Source: Thalassomonas viridans
GTDB taxonomy: Bacteria; Pseudomonadota; Gammaproteobacteria; Enterobacterales; Alteromonadaceae
DNA length: 64,000 nucleotides
Direction: 5' to 3'
Assembly: GCF_000948985.2 (NCBI RefSeq)
Contig: NZ_CP059734.1
Coordinates: 1,116,001 to 1,180,000 of the forward strand
The notes under the pieces were generated by a model. It was given only the letters and a program-made list of their open reading frames with translations. It did not search any database and was not told the origin of the DNA. The translations under genes and the position numbers were made by a program. This document shows positions 17,484-25,543 of the stretch, one piece after another (position 1 is the stretch's first letter; each line of letters begins with the position of its first letter).

Positions 17484-17837
17484 ATGGAAGACGGCGCCAT
17501 TCTTACCCGGGAAGATAACCTGGCATCCTGGCGTATAGCCACATTATTAACCTTCAACGGTTTCTTGATAGCGGGAGTTTTTGCAGACAACCCCAATCCA
17601 TTTTTACAGTATTACGGCCCTTATATAGGAATATTAATTTCTCTTTCGGTGTTTTTTGTGGCCGTTGTTGCTCATATCCGTATGTGGGAGCTTCATAAGT
17701 CATGGGGAAAGCCTTCACCTGTTTCCAAATCAAATAACCCTTACCGTTTTATATTCTTTAACCTTTTCGGGCCATATTTATTCTCTCCGGTACTGTTTTT
17801 GTGGTTCTGGGGCTTATATCTTTGCTGGCGGCTGTAA
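17484..17837 (+). CDS. Small membrane protein, unknown
   Basis: 117 residues from the ATG at 17484, chosen because GGAGAG lies six bases before it; the ATG at 17463 has no such site. Three hydrophobic segments are seen (ATLLTFNGFLIAGVF, YIGILISLSVFFVAVVAHI and LFSPVLFLWFWGLYL). The layout resembles the RipA/YaaX-type small membrane proteins seen beside effector or stress genes, but I cannot assign a family. A questin-oxidase-like gene starts 42 bp downstream and may be co-transcribed. Confidence 0.6.
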   Translation: MEDGAILTREDNLASWRIATLLTFNGFLIAGVFADNPNPFLQYYGPYIGILISLSVFFVAVVAHIRMWELHKSWGKPSPVSKSNNPYRFIFFNLFGPYLFSPVLFLWFWGLYLCWRL

Positions 17838-17879
17838 GGTATTGAGGAGCAAAAAATTGCATTGCTATAGGTGAGAACT

Positions 17880-18863
17880 ATGAAAAATATCAATAAATTG
17901 AACGAATTGCTTGAATGTGCGGGACATTACCACCCACACTACGGCGACAGGCTGGCAACGCACCTGCCTATGGCCTTAATCGCATTGAGTAATCTTGGAG
18001 CAAGTGATGAAAAATTAACTGCCTACTTTGAAAAAAGTATCCAGGGCCTTGAATATGTGAATGAGTCAGAGAATATAGTTGAGATTAATGAAGTCGGGCA
18101 ATATCTGGGTGACAGCAGCAAGTATGCTAGTTACTTGAAATATTTCAAACAACAAATTGCAGCTTTTGGCTTTGAAGATGTTGTAAAAAAGTCATTAGCT
18201 TGTCTGTTGCCCGGGATAGCGGCGTCTGCATTTCACGCTTTAATTCGCTTAGCCTATGCCATTGAAGCTGATAATGATAACGAGGTGGCGGTAGCCCTGG
18301 CGTATTGGTGTGCAGAATTTCAAAAATTCGAACTCTCGGATGCAAAAACAGGTGATACCTTAGAAAGCATTTTGGCTAAGCTGGCTCCAATTGGTGTCAA
18401 CCACACATTCTCCCCCGGTATTATTGTTGACCGCATGAATGAAATTAGTCGGGTACTGGGTGAGGGGAATTACCGCATCCAACCGGAAAATATGACTTTT
18501 TCCGAACTGAGGGCGTTATGCGTTAAAGCTTTTTATTTGAAAAACAATTTCACTCTGCTGCATACAGTTACCGGATGCCATGCCTTTTCGGTGATTTTAC
18601 CTTATCTCTCAGATGTTGACTCTGCTTTAAAAGCGTTTTGGCAGTCTGTTTTGGTTGCATATTTAAGTACCGGTTTAGCGTTTGAAAATCGCCAACCGGC
18701 ATATGCAAACCATGACATTGATTTTGAAGCCGTAATAGCCAAGGCACTGCAATCTGACGACTCGCATGTGATTAAATTGGTATATTCATGTTTTTGTGAG
18801 TATAAAAAGCGCCGGGAAAAAATATATTTTATGGTAGCTAACAGAGCCGTGGGAAATCTTTGA
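17880..18863 (+). CDS. Questin oxidase-like protein (DUF4243)
   Basis: 327 residues. The N-terminal HYHPHYGDRLATHLPMALIA with GAS just after it, the middle GIAASAFHALIRLAYAIE, and the later LHTVTGCHAF are the His-rich signatures of the questin oxidase-like family, known from fungal anthraquinone ring cleavage and widespread but uncharacterised in bacteria. Start at ATG 17880 with AGGTGAG in front; the GTG at 17871 is less likely. Cytosolic; substrate unknown. Confidence 0.72.
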   Translation: MKNINKLNELLECAGHYHPHYGDRLATHLPMALIALSNLGASDEKLTAYFEKSIQGLEYVNESENIVEINEVGQYLGDSSKYASYLKYFKQQIAAFGFEDVVKKSLACLLPGIAASAFHALIRLAYAIEADNDNEVAVALAYWCAEFQKFELSDAKTGDTLESILAKLAPIGVNHTFSPGIIVDRMNEISRVLGEGNYRIQPENMTFSELRALCVKAFYLKNNFTLLHTVTGCHAFSVILPYLSDVDSALKAFWQSVLVAYLSTGLAFENRQPAYANHDIDFEAVIAKALQSDDSHVIKLVYSCFCEYKKRREKIYFMVANRAVGNL

Positions 18864-18922
18864 CGCAAAATTCATGGATTCAGGGCTGAGTCGGACAGCC
18901 AGCTGCTGGCTGCCCGGTGCTT

Positions 18923-19090
18923 TCAGTGTTGCTTGTCTTGAACTGCCTGACATTTACGGGCTTCGAGTGCTTCGTTGATCAGGGTTCGGGCAATCCAGGC
19001 AACAGATCTGTCATCAGCCAGGGCTAAGGCTCGGATGGCTTCCTCTGTTTTTGAATCTATCCTGATGGTGATTACGCATATCTTTTTCAT
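18923..19090 (-). CDS. Ribbon-helix-helix (CopG/Arc-like) DNA-binding protein, 55 aa
   Basis: A 55-residue frame, MKKICVITIRIDSKTEEAIR onwards, then ALALADDRSVAWIARTLINE and a short basic tail. The pattern is strand (VITIRID), helix (EEAIRALALADD), turn (RS), helix (VAWIARTLINEALEAR), the classic RHH dimer fold of CopG/Arc/antitoxin proteins. No toxin-like partner is adjacent: downstream is the questin-oxidase-like gene (convergent) and upstream is cassette copy 1. It may be a solitary repressor or antitoxin remnant. Confidence 0.75.
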   Translation of the reverse strand: MKKICVITIRIDSKTEEAIRALALADDRSVAWIARTLINEALEARKCQAVQDKQH

Positions 19091-19250
19091 GTTCGGAGTT
19101 TACCTGTGCTTTCGTCAAGGTTAATCGCCGGGCTTTACGCTAATAGCTATAACGGCTGCGGGCAAAGCCGGGCAGGCATAAACCGGCGGCGTGTTAAAAA
19201 CAGCCGCCGGGAAACAGTAGCACCGTAAAGCGGTAACGGTACCGGGGCGC

Positions 19251-19553
19251 TTACTCCTCTTCTTCGTTTTCAGCGCTTTGTTGCTGCTGGCTTTGCACGG
19301 TTTTGTAGAGCGTATAAATGCGCTCATCATAAGCTTTTAGCTGCGCTTTAAGCCTGGCGCTGATATGGCCTATGCCTTCGCTGGTATCTTCGCTGATATC
19401 GTCCGGCTCGCGGGCAACCGCGGCGAACGCATCGCAAAGAAAGGCGCATTCTTCATTGAATTTGTGGAAGTTATCGGTCAGGCTGATCAGCATAGACAAC
19501 AGCGCTTTGCTACTGGTTTGCCCGTTATTGGGGCCGACGTTTGATTCAGACAT
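19251..19553 (-). CDS. Cassette copy 1, second gene (conserved FLCDAFAAVA family)
   Basis: 100 residues from the ATG of MSESN. It shares with 34429-34752 and 57036-57329 the core F-x-(E/D/Q)-EC-x-FLCDAFAAVA followed by ETSEGI and a helical C-terminal half. Probably an all-helical small cytosolic protein; the two Cys (EC, FLC) are invariant. No known family is recognised. Its ATG lies inside the last codons of the preceding gene (8-base overlap ATGTCTGA), with a GGAGG site inside that gene, so translation is coupled. Confidence 0.72.
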   Translation of the reverse strand: MSESNVGPNNGQTSSKALLSMLISLTDNFHKFNEECAFLCDAFAAVAREPDDISEDTSEGIGHISARLKAQLKAYDERIYTLYKTVQSQQQQSAENEEEE

Positions 19554-19728
19554 AAGCTTGCCCTCCCTCAAGAGGCAGGGAAAAATCCTTATTTATTGAG
19601 CCGCTGATAAAGCAAGAGGTGAAAGTAGTACCGACGGTTACAGATGGATGTCGGCGGCGGGTTAGTGTATTTTCTGTTACAAAAACTTTAACCGAGTGCA
19701 ACTCTGGCATATCATTAAATGTAGCCAT
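19546..19728 (-). CDS. Cassette copy 1, first gene: small peptide with conserved N-terminus
   Basis: 60 residues. The N-terminal NDMPELHSVKVFVTEN is shared with copies 2 and 3; the C-terminal half is divergent apart from the last GGQAYV. That ending is largely dictated by DNA: GGAGG encodes the two Gly and is also the ribosome-binding site of the next gene, and TATGTCTGA contains its start. A conserved hairpin leader precedes the gene at 19761-19794. A conserved N-terminus with a variable C-terminus resembles precursor peptides or specificity modules, but no function is known. Confidence 0.68.
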   Translation of the reverse strand: MATFNDMPELHSVKVFVTENTLTRRRHPSVTVGTTFTSCFISGSINKDFSLPLEGGQAYV

Positions 19729-19760
19729 GATGGATACCCCTTTTGTATCTATTGTGGTCA

Positions 19761-19794
19761 GCTATCGCCGGGTGTTCGTGCACTCGGGGATAGC
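19761..19794 (-). promoter_or_regulatory. Structured 5' leader hairpin of cassette copy 1
   Basis: Read on the minus strand, GCTATC pairs with GATAGC at the base and GTG with CAC at the top around a cacgaa loop. It lies about 33 bases before the ATG of the small peptide gene. The same hairpin with compensatory changes occurs in copies 2 and 3. Further upstream are an AGGAGG (complement of 19846-19852) and a promoter-like block shared with copy 3, TACTATAGCTATAGGG (complement of 19864-19879). Confidence 0.65.
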
Positions 19795-20267
19795 GCTCTG
19801 TACCTTTTGTACGTGTGTCAATTAAAGCAAGTCGTTTTTCATCGTCCTCCTTATGGTGAATTCCCTATAGCTATAGTACTCATGGTTGGTTAAATCAACA
19901 GAATCCAAGGTCGTTGAGGCCGATATTTCTGGGACAAAAAGTGCTTAATGGCAAGAAAAGTTGTCATCAAATAAACCGGGCGATAACAGGCGGTTCGCAT
20001 TGTTTAACCAGGTGTTCACAGGTGTTAGCCGCATAAGGCGGCGCTAACAAAAAATTAATGGATTGGGGGCTAAAATTCACTTGCGGCTGCTCTTATTTTC
20101 GGAACGTTTTTTTGCCTTTATTGTTATTTTATTGCTTGTAGCTATGGCGTATAACCTGGTTATAGCCTGTGATGTCGCCGATCGAACAATTTTTATTGCC
20201 AAAGGCACGGCATCAGGGGCAAACTTATTTCACTATTACGCTGGCACTATTTAACGCAGGGGAATTT

Positions 20268-20630
20268 ATGACAGAAAGGCTTTTTGTATACGGCACACTT
20301 GCCCCCGGCCGTCCGAACGAGCATATCTTGGCCGATGCTCCGGGCACCTGGGAAACCGCTTTTATTAAAGGCAAATTATATCAGGAAGGCTGGGGGGCCG
20401 CTGCCGGTTACCCGGGAATAGTATTGGATCCGCACGGTGATAGGGTGCAGGGATTTATATTCAGCTCGGCAGAGTTAGCTGCGCATTGGGCCCGGTTGGA
20501 TGAATTTGAAGGGGAGGGATATGAACGTGTAGTCACTTCGGCTGAGCTGGCAGATGGCACCTTAGTTAACGCTTGTGTTTATGTGCTCAACAGAAAAGAT
20601 TCACCACAAGATATAATGGATGGCAACTAA
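20268..20630 (+). CDS. Gamma-glutamylcyclotransferase-family protein
   Basis: 120 residues. The start MTERLFVYGTLAPGRPNEH carries the YGTL motif of the AIG2/GGCT fold, and LDEFEGEGYERV carries the expected Glu-containing EFEG motif at about residue 80. Members cleave gamma-glutamyl amines or cyclise gamma-glutamyl peptides. The ATG at 20268 is preceded by AGGGGA at good spacing. A short open frame before it (20063-20254) is not convincing. Confidence 0.88.
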   Translation: MTERLFVYGTLAPGRPNEHILADAPGTWETAFIKGKLYQEGWGAAAGYPGIVLDPHGDRVQGFIFSSAELAAHWARLDEFEGEGYERVVTSAELADGTLVNACVYVLNRKDSPQDIMDGN

Positions 20631-20660
20631 CAGAGCGTTTTGGGCTAAGGCTCAATAACA

Positions 20661-21047
20661 TTAAGTTTCCAGCACCTGATAAGTATCATATTCGACTTCT
20701 TTATATGTGCCCGGATCCAGCATTAATGTATGGAACTCTTCCTCGTCGTCATCGTTGACAAAGTTAATCTCAACCCAAACCCGGCCGTACGTATCTATGG
20801 ACCATACTCGCCATAGTAAATTTGATTCTATCAGGAAGGAGTATAGTTTAGCTGTGTCATAAAGCCGGTCGTTTTCGTCTTTAATGGCCAAGGCCAAATC
20901 TTGCGGCAAAAGGTGAACACGTACCAAGTAATCCACAGATTTCAATTTATGCTTTATCTCCATTTTTTGTAAAAAAGTGCGCTTTGAATATGGGGCGAAA
21001 AGCCCGGCAGCCGTGGTTTTTGGCGAAGACTTTTTAGATTGCGGCAT
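20661..21047 (-). CDS. Hypothetical protein, 128 aa
   Basis: Starts MPQSKKSSPKTTAAG with a basic, disordered N-terminus, then a compact region (LKSVDYLVRVHLLPQDLALA) and a strand-rich acidic end (RVWVEINFVNDDDEEEFHTL, then DPGTYKEVEYDTYQVLET). No signal peptide or transmembrane helix. No family recognised. Convergent with the GGCT-like gene. Confidence 0.6.
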   Translation of the reverse strand: MPQSKKSSPKTTAAGLFAPYSKRTFLQKMEIKHKLKSVDYLVRVHLLPQDLALAIKDENDRLYDTAKLYSFLIESNLLWRVWSIDTYGRVWVEINFVNDDDEEEFHTLMLDPGTYKEVEYDTYQVLET

Positions 21048-21093
21048 GAAATATAACATTCGTGCGCCAGTCTTCGCATATTAACTGCTGATA

Positions 21094-21243
21094 TTAGCGC
21101 CGGGAGCGCCTGAGTACAAACAGGAGTGAAGAAAACAACAATATCAGGGGGGCCGGCTCAGAAACCAATAAAGCTTTTAGGTTGATATTGATGGCTATAT
21201 TGCTGGTTATATTGGTTTTTAGCTTGATACATAACGCAAACAC
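21094..21243 (-). pseudogene. PEP-CTERM tail relic
   Basis: On the minus strand an open frame ends VSEPAPLILLFSSLLFVLRR followed by SRR and a stop: an SEPAP motif, one hydrophobic helix and an Arg-rich end. That is the tripartite PEP-CTERM sorting tail recognised by exosortase. Only ~50 residues remain, starting at a GTG without a signal peptide, so this is probably the 3' remnant of a lost secreted protein. A complete PEP-CTERM gene lies 340 bp away. Confidence 0.5.
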
Positions 21244-21582
21244 TCTGAAATTCCCCTTATTTTCAGTAGGTTGGCAGAGCTAGGGAGATGTCCCGCCGCA
21301 ATTATAGTTCCTTTGTTGATTCAGGCGGTAACAATAGGCCGCAAAAGCGGCAATAATTGCCTGTTAAATCGTCATTCAAATCCTGGAACTCCCATAACTT
21401 TTGTAAGTGTTTGATAATGTTGTGATTGTTTTTCAACCATAAAATGGCACAAACAATGCTAACAATAAATTAACTTTTCCATAACTATTTACGCCTTCAT
21501 TAACGGATCAGCAGGAAAAGTACATAGGTAAAGCCGGAGGCGTATCTAGATAAAAATAACAAACATAAAAATGGAGTTGAAT

Positions 21583-22284
21583 ATGATAAAACTAAACCTA
21601 GCAATAACATGGCTTACCCGTACATTAGCCGCCGGCCTGATTTTAATGCTGGCTTCCACCAGCGCCCGGGCAACATTAATGGAATACACAGGCGATGCCT
21701 TGCCCAGCTCTGACGATTGGTACTATAGCCACGGTCCCTATCCGGTTGTAGAAATCGTTGACGGTAATCTGCACCTGGTCAATACCACTTCTGCGGTTGC
21801 CGGTAACTGGTTTTCAAAAAATCCCCTGGCTCACGGCAGCGATATGTTTCTGGAGATCAGGGCCATGCTTTCCTACAGTAACAACGCCAACAATGGCCAT
21901 CCCTTTATGGTGATCAGTAATGGTGAGCATTTTTTCTCGTTCGGGTTCAACTCCAACCGTATTAACCTGGGGGGACAAAGTTTCTATGACTTCGACACCT
22001 CAGAATTCCACACCTATAGCGTACGCACAAGCGGTAATATGGCTGACGTGTATATTGACGGTGAGTTAATTGCTTCACAGGCGATGGCCGTCAGTGCCGC
22101 CGCCCCGGTGGTAAATTTTGGCTCGGGCTGTACCGCCTGTGCTTTTGACTGGAGCATTGATTATATTAAATGGCAGGAAAATAGCGCCCGGGAGGTGCCT
22201 GAACCGGCCTCGGCAATGTTTTTCGGCATCGGGCTGATAGGCTTAGCGGCATATAGAAAAAGAAAGCAAAGGAAAAATCGGTAA
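21583..22284 (+). CDS. PEP-CTERM sorting-domain protein
   Basis: 233 residues from ATG 21583 (GGAG six bases before). An N-terminal signal peptide (LAAGLILMLASTSARA) is followed by a beta-sandwich-like exported domain that resembles concanavalin-like folds (FSFGFNSNRINLGGQSFYD, then ADVYIDGELIASQAM). The C-terminus has the full PEP-CTERM signal: VPEPASAMFFGIGLIGLAAY and RKRKQRK. Such proteins are processed by exosortase and attached to or released from the surface together with exopolysaccharide. No exosortase gene is in the window. Confidence 0.88.
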   Translation: MIKLNLAITWLTRTLAAGLILMLASTSARATLMEYTGDALPSSDDWYYSHGPYPVVEIVDGNLHLVNTTSAVAGNWFSKNPLAHGSDMFLEIRAMLSYSNNANNGHPFMVISNGEHFFSFGFNSNRINLGGQSFYDFDTSEFHTYSVRTSGNMADVYIDGELIASQAMAVSAAAPVVNFGSGCTACAFDWSIDYIKWQENSAREVPEPASAMFFGIGLIGLAAYRKRKQRKNR

Positions 22285-22417
22285 CCTTGCTTTAATAACA
22301 ATAACTTGGCGACACATGAGGAATTTAGTCTTGAGTCGCTAAGTTGAATTAGTTCAGGCCAGTGGGGTTCTGACCTGTAGCTTTATAAAACAGTCAAGTT
22401 GAATACTTGTCAGTTAA

Positions 22418-22588
22418 TTATTTACCAGTCCAGTTAGCATCGCCTTCCAGTGCTTTCAACGCATTGCTGCCTGACCAGTTAGCATCGCCTTCCAATACTT
22501 TTAAAGCATTACGGCCTGTCCAGTTGGCATCACCTTCCAATGCACCGCCAACGACAGCCTTCATTTCTTCTGCTGTTAATTCGCACAT
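22418..22588 (-). CDS. Double-glycine leader peptide with repeated LEGDANW core (candidate RiPP/bacteriocin-type precursor)
   Basis: A 56-residue frame. The leader MCELTAEEMKAVVGG has the ELxxEExKxVxGG pattern of double-glycine leaders cleaved by peptidase-containing ABC transporters. After GG comes a core made of 2.6 copies of a 15-residue unit, LEGDANWTGRNALKV, then LEGDANWSGSNALKA, then LEGDANWTGK and stop. AGAGG lies nine bases before the ATG. The DNA repeats with 45-bp period. No maturase, C39-peptidase transporter or immunity gene is nearby, so it is an orphan precursor or acts with distant genes. The function is inferred from architecture only. Confidence 0.75.
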   Translation of the reverse strand: MCELTAEEMKAVVGGALEGDANWTGRNALKVLEGDANWSGSNALKALEGDANWTGK

Positions 22589-22812
22589 TATTATTTACCT
22601 CTGTTGTTTTTAGGTTTCAGGCACAGCTAAAAATACGCGATTAATTTTTTAGCCGCAACAAATATTCTTAGTTATTAGGAAGATATAAGACATATATCAA
22701 AGTTTGCAACTGAATTAAGCGGGAGTGTGAAGCGGTAGTTTATGCTATGGAGGCTTTATATTGACGCTTGCGGCCTGAAACGGTCATGATTCATTTTCCT
22801 TTATCATGAGTG

Positions 22813-23040
22813 TCATTCCCCGACCCGCGCCCGCGGCTGGATGTTAATGTCCTGGATAAGTTCCTTGAAGGATAATACAGACAGGTCATAAAAATCCCGT
22901 TCGATTAATTTGCGGATATAACGCCCGATGTCCAGAGACACAATCAGCACGGGGTTGTGTATCACTGAGATAATGTTGCTGGCATCTTTATGCATCTGGT
23001 CGATGATTTCTTTAGACTCTACAAACTCATAATTAAGGTT
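22813..23040 (-). pseudogene. sctV: C-terminal relic of type III export-gate protein SctV/FlhA
   Basis: About 76 residues follow an in-frame stop at 23041-23043. The reading NPVLIVSLDIGRYIRKLIER, then DFYDLSVLSFKELIQDINIQ, PRARVGE and stop matches the very C-terminus of SctV (LcrD/EscV) export-gate proteins: RxYxRKLIE, FYxLxVLSxxEL and INIQPxxRV. The family is ~680-700 residues, so more than 85% is missing. It shows that a type III secretion system was once encoded here or nearby. The cytosolic nonamer-ring domain is what remains. Confidence 0.72.
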
Positions 23041-23273
23041 CTAAAAACTAATGGGTTTTGTTGTTATGTTCAGGTTTTTCTTAATTTTTCGGCGCTATTT
23101 GGTTTTAAATGCCAGATACTTGCCGGAGAGTCCTTTAAAGTCATTAAACATATTGGCCGTTCTCCGGAAAAATAAGCCTTAGCTTGCCGGGCCTGTATAA
23201 ATTTATTTTCTTTGGTAACCTTTCACTTTTTTCTGTTACTTACTCTGTGAAAATAATTATTAGAGTAAGTAAG

Positions 23274-23735
23274 ATGCAAATTAACAATACACAACTAGCC
23301 GTTCTCAAACAGTTTGCCAGGCAACTGGGGTATCAGGATAGCGATATTGTCGATGGAAAAGGATTTGCTTTGGCAATAGATGATAAAGTGCAAATTAACA
23401 TACTGAACCAGGAAGAGCGTTGTCACCTAATCGCCTATCTGGGGCAAGTAGATGAAAGTAATCGTCTTGAATTTTATGAAGTTTTGTTACAGGCGAACCA
23501 TAACCAGGATGAACTGGGCGGCGCCAGCTTAGGAATCTGTCCTAATAAAAAAATGGTAGCGCTTAGCATGGCGCTCGATAGCGAAGGCCTGGATGTTAGC
23601 CAATTGCAGAAGGCGTTTGATCAATTGCTCGATAAAAGCTTATTCTGGCACCGTTTGCTGCAGGATTATGAAGCTGAAGCGTTACCGGATGAGAACATGC
23701 TTTTGTCTCAGTCTCAACATGCAGTTCTGGCATAA
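23274..23735 (+). CDS. CesT-family type III secretion chaperone
   Basis: 153 residues from ATG 23274. The fold is readable: N-terminal helix (LAVLKQFARQLGY), strand pair (GFALAIDDKVQINILNQEER), helix and strand (LEFYEVLLQANH, GGASLGICPNKKMVALSMAL), then a helix (DVSQLQKAFDQLLDKSLFWH) and an acidic tail. This is the class I/CesT chaperone pattern; members bind and deliver an effector encoded next door. The following gene begins 12 bases after the stop with AAGGAGG, so a chaperone-effector operon is likely. The sctV relic is 230 bp upstream on the other strand. Confidence 0.78.
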   Translation: MQINNTQLAVLKQFARQLGYQDSDIVDGKGFALAIDDKVQINILNQEERCHLIAYLGQVDESNRLEFYEVLLQANHNQDELGGASLGICPNKKMVALSMALDSEGLDVSQLQKAFDQLLDKSLFWHRLLQDYEAEALPDENMLLSQSQHAVLA

Positions 23736-23747
23736 GGAGGCTCTGCA

Positions 23748-24074
23748 ATGGATGTTACAAGTCATCGGCCGTTAAATAACCCTTCCGCGCCAGTCGTCGA
23801 TAAAGCCGGTGGTGCTCAGGGCACTGATACCGTAGAAATTGTCGAAATAACATATGACGGCGTTAAAGTTAAAAATGAGAAAGTGTCGGATGAGCTATTT
23901 AAAGCTATGACACGGGAGGAGAGGGGCCAGATGTATTCCCCCACTATAGTGTCCCAGTTTGAGAATCGCAGTGATGATGTCGTGGAATCTTCCGGGGTAA
24001 GTATTAAGTTGTCGCAACTGGCTGAAGTTGAAGTTAAAAATATTTCACAAAGCAAAGAATTTGGTATCGGGTAG
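23748..24074 (+). CDS. Putative type III secreted substrate (short)
   Basis: 108 residues, perfect AAGGAGG seven bases before the ATG. The N-terminus is polar and disordered (MDVTSHRPLNNPSAPVVDKA, then GGAQGTD), as type III secretion signals often are, followed by a strand-rich part (VEIVEITYDGVKVKNEKV) and DVVESSGVSIKLSQL. Position directly after a CesT chaperone is the main argument. No enzymatic motif is seen, and it may be a truncated effector; an IS630 element sits 110 bp downstream. Confidence 0.55.
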   Translation: MDVTSHRPLNNPSAPVVDKAGGAQGTDTVEIVEITYDGVKVKNEKVSDELFKAMTREERGQMYSPTIVSQFENRSDDVVESSGVSIKLSQLAEVEVKNISQSKEFGIG

Positions 24075-24185
24075 TTTAAATAGTCCTCAACACAGGCCCG
24101 GGGAGCTATCCGGGCGGGAGGAGGAATTTGAAGTTGAAGTCATCTTAGTTGTAGCCATATCTTAGTGCCTCTGAAGGTCTGAAAC

Positions 24186-25352
24186 TCTAAATAACTGATC
24201 CTAATACTGCTCCACTTTAGCACTTCCATATCCGCTCCCCGGATACGGGGAAACCTTGTCCAGAAATCTCCTTACTTTTTGCAATAACTGTTGCATATTT
24301 TGGCACCGGTGATTTCTTGTGATGGTTTCGTGCAGCGCATGCCAGAGTTTCTCGATTTTATTGACCCAAGGCGAATAAACCGGCTGGAACAGCAGCTTAA
24401 ATTTTTTATTTTCAGCTAAGTAGGCTTGCACTTTTCGGCTTTTATGGATGCCGTAGTTATCCAGCACCAGCGTGATGGTTTTCGCCCGGCGATAATGCCG
24501 TTTAAGTTTTTCTAACATGGCGATAAAAAGTTCGCTGTCTTTACTGTTGCTGCCCACATAATAGACTTGGCCCGTTTTACTGTGCAGCGCGCCCGCCAGA
24601 TAATATTTTTCATTTTTCCCCGGTGTCGCTACGCGTTTTTGTACGCCTTTTATTGTCCAGTCTGCACCTATTTTGGGATTGAGATGAATATCCACTTCAT
24701 CTTCATAAAAAACGGGATTGTCCGCATCGCATTGCGCTAAAGCTTCTTGTATTTTTTGAAGTTTTTCTTCTTTATGCGGGTCTTTGATATGCAAGGTTGG
24801 CGCAGCTCGCCGCCAGACCAAACCCGCCTCAGGTAACCACCTACGTATTGTCGAGGCATGGATCTCACTGGAAAATAATCGGTTAATTTCTAACGTCAGT
24901 AACTCCGTACTCCAACGGGCACGTTGGTAGCCCAACTCCTGGGGATTCAGCTCGACCAACATACGTAACATGGCCAGTATTTCATTTTTCGGTAATGTGG
25001 CTTTACGCCCTGGCGTTAGGCTTTTTAGTCCATCTAATCCCGCTTCCGTATACCAATTAAGCCACCGTTTAATAGATGAACGCCCAGCAGCAAGTAGGGT
25101 CGACACCGTTGTGATGTTATAGCTTGTTGCCAACATTAATATAGCCGTTAACCGCCGTATATGGTGTTTGCATTTGGAGCTATGTATTGCTTTTTCAATA
25201 CGTCGTCGCTCAGCTCTGGGAAATGGTGTTATGATAGTCATGACTCTGTCCTTGTGTCTGCGTCGGGTTTAGTTTTCGCGAACGATCAGATCGCAAATTA
25301 AGGACAGAGTTCCCTTCATCAAATGATCTACTATTAGGAACAGTTATTTAGA
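24186..25352 (-). mobile_element. IS630-family insertion sequence (1167 bp)
   Basis: Terminal inverted repeats TCTAAATAACTGATCCTAAT (24186-) and ATTAGGAACAGTTATTTAGA (-25352) match at 20 of 21 positions. The ends sit on TA dinucleotides (TCTA...TAGA), as expected for Tc1/mariner-like IS630 insertion into TA. One transposase gene on the minus strand fills it. Sequence beyond the right end may be a remnant of an interrupted gene. Confidence 0.88.
24201..25241 (-). CDS. IS630-family transposase
   Basis: 346 residues. N-terminal helix-turn-helix (SYNITTVSTLLAAGRSSIKR, WLNWYTEAGLDGL), a winged second domain (ELNPQELGYQRARWSTELL) and the DDE/DD34E core: NPVFYEDEVDIH (first Asp), ITLVLDNYGIHKS (second Asp) and YSPWVNKIEKLWH (Glu). 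All catalytic residues are intact, so it may be active. Confidence 0.93.
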   Translation of the reverse strand: MTIITPFPRAERRRIEKAIHSSKCKHHIRRLTAILMLATSYNITTVSTLLAAGRSSIKRWLNWYTEAGLDGLKSLTPGRKATLPKNEILAMLRMLVELNPQELGYQRARWSTELLTLEINRLFSSEIHASTIRRWLPEAGLVWRRAAPTLHIKDPHKEEKLQKIQEALAQCDADNPVFYEDEVDIHLNPKIGADWTIKGVQKRVATPGKNEKYYLAGALHSKTGQVYYVGSNSKDSELFIAMLEKLKRHYRRAKTITLVLDNYGIHKSRKVQAYLAENKKFKLLFQPVYSPWVNKIEKLWHALHETITRNHRCQNMQQLLQKVRRFLDKVSPYPGSGYGSAKVEQY

Positions 25353-25543
25353 AGGATATCTTCATGCCTTTGTTCGTGAGGAATTAAGCGGTGATGCCAT
25401 TATATTTTTAACCTCCAACTCTATTGTTTGATATGACTCAAGCAATATAGGGCCGGACAAATTTATGTATGCCTGTAGTAAAGCAGTTGAGTTATTGAAA
25501 CTAGATTTAATCTGGTTGACCTAAATTTTATCGGGCTGCCAGG

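Noticed and set aside
20063..20254. 63-residue open frame with one hydrophobic segment before the GGCT-like gene
   Set aside because: It begins at a TTG without a convincing ribosome-binding site and its end is polar, unlike a finished membrane protein; probably promoter-region chance.
22407..22613. 68-residue plus-strand frame with repeated QLASPS
   Set aside because: It is the shadow of the repeat peptide on the opposite strand, which has a leader, a ribosome-binding site and a sensible composition.
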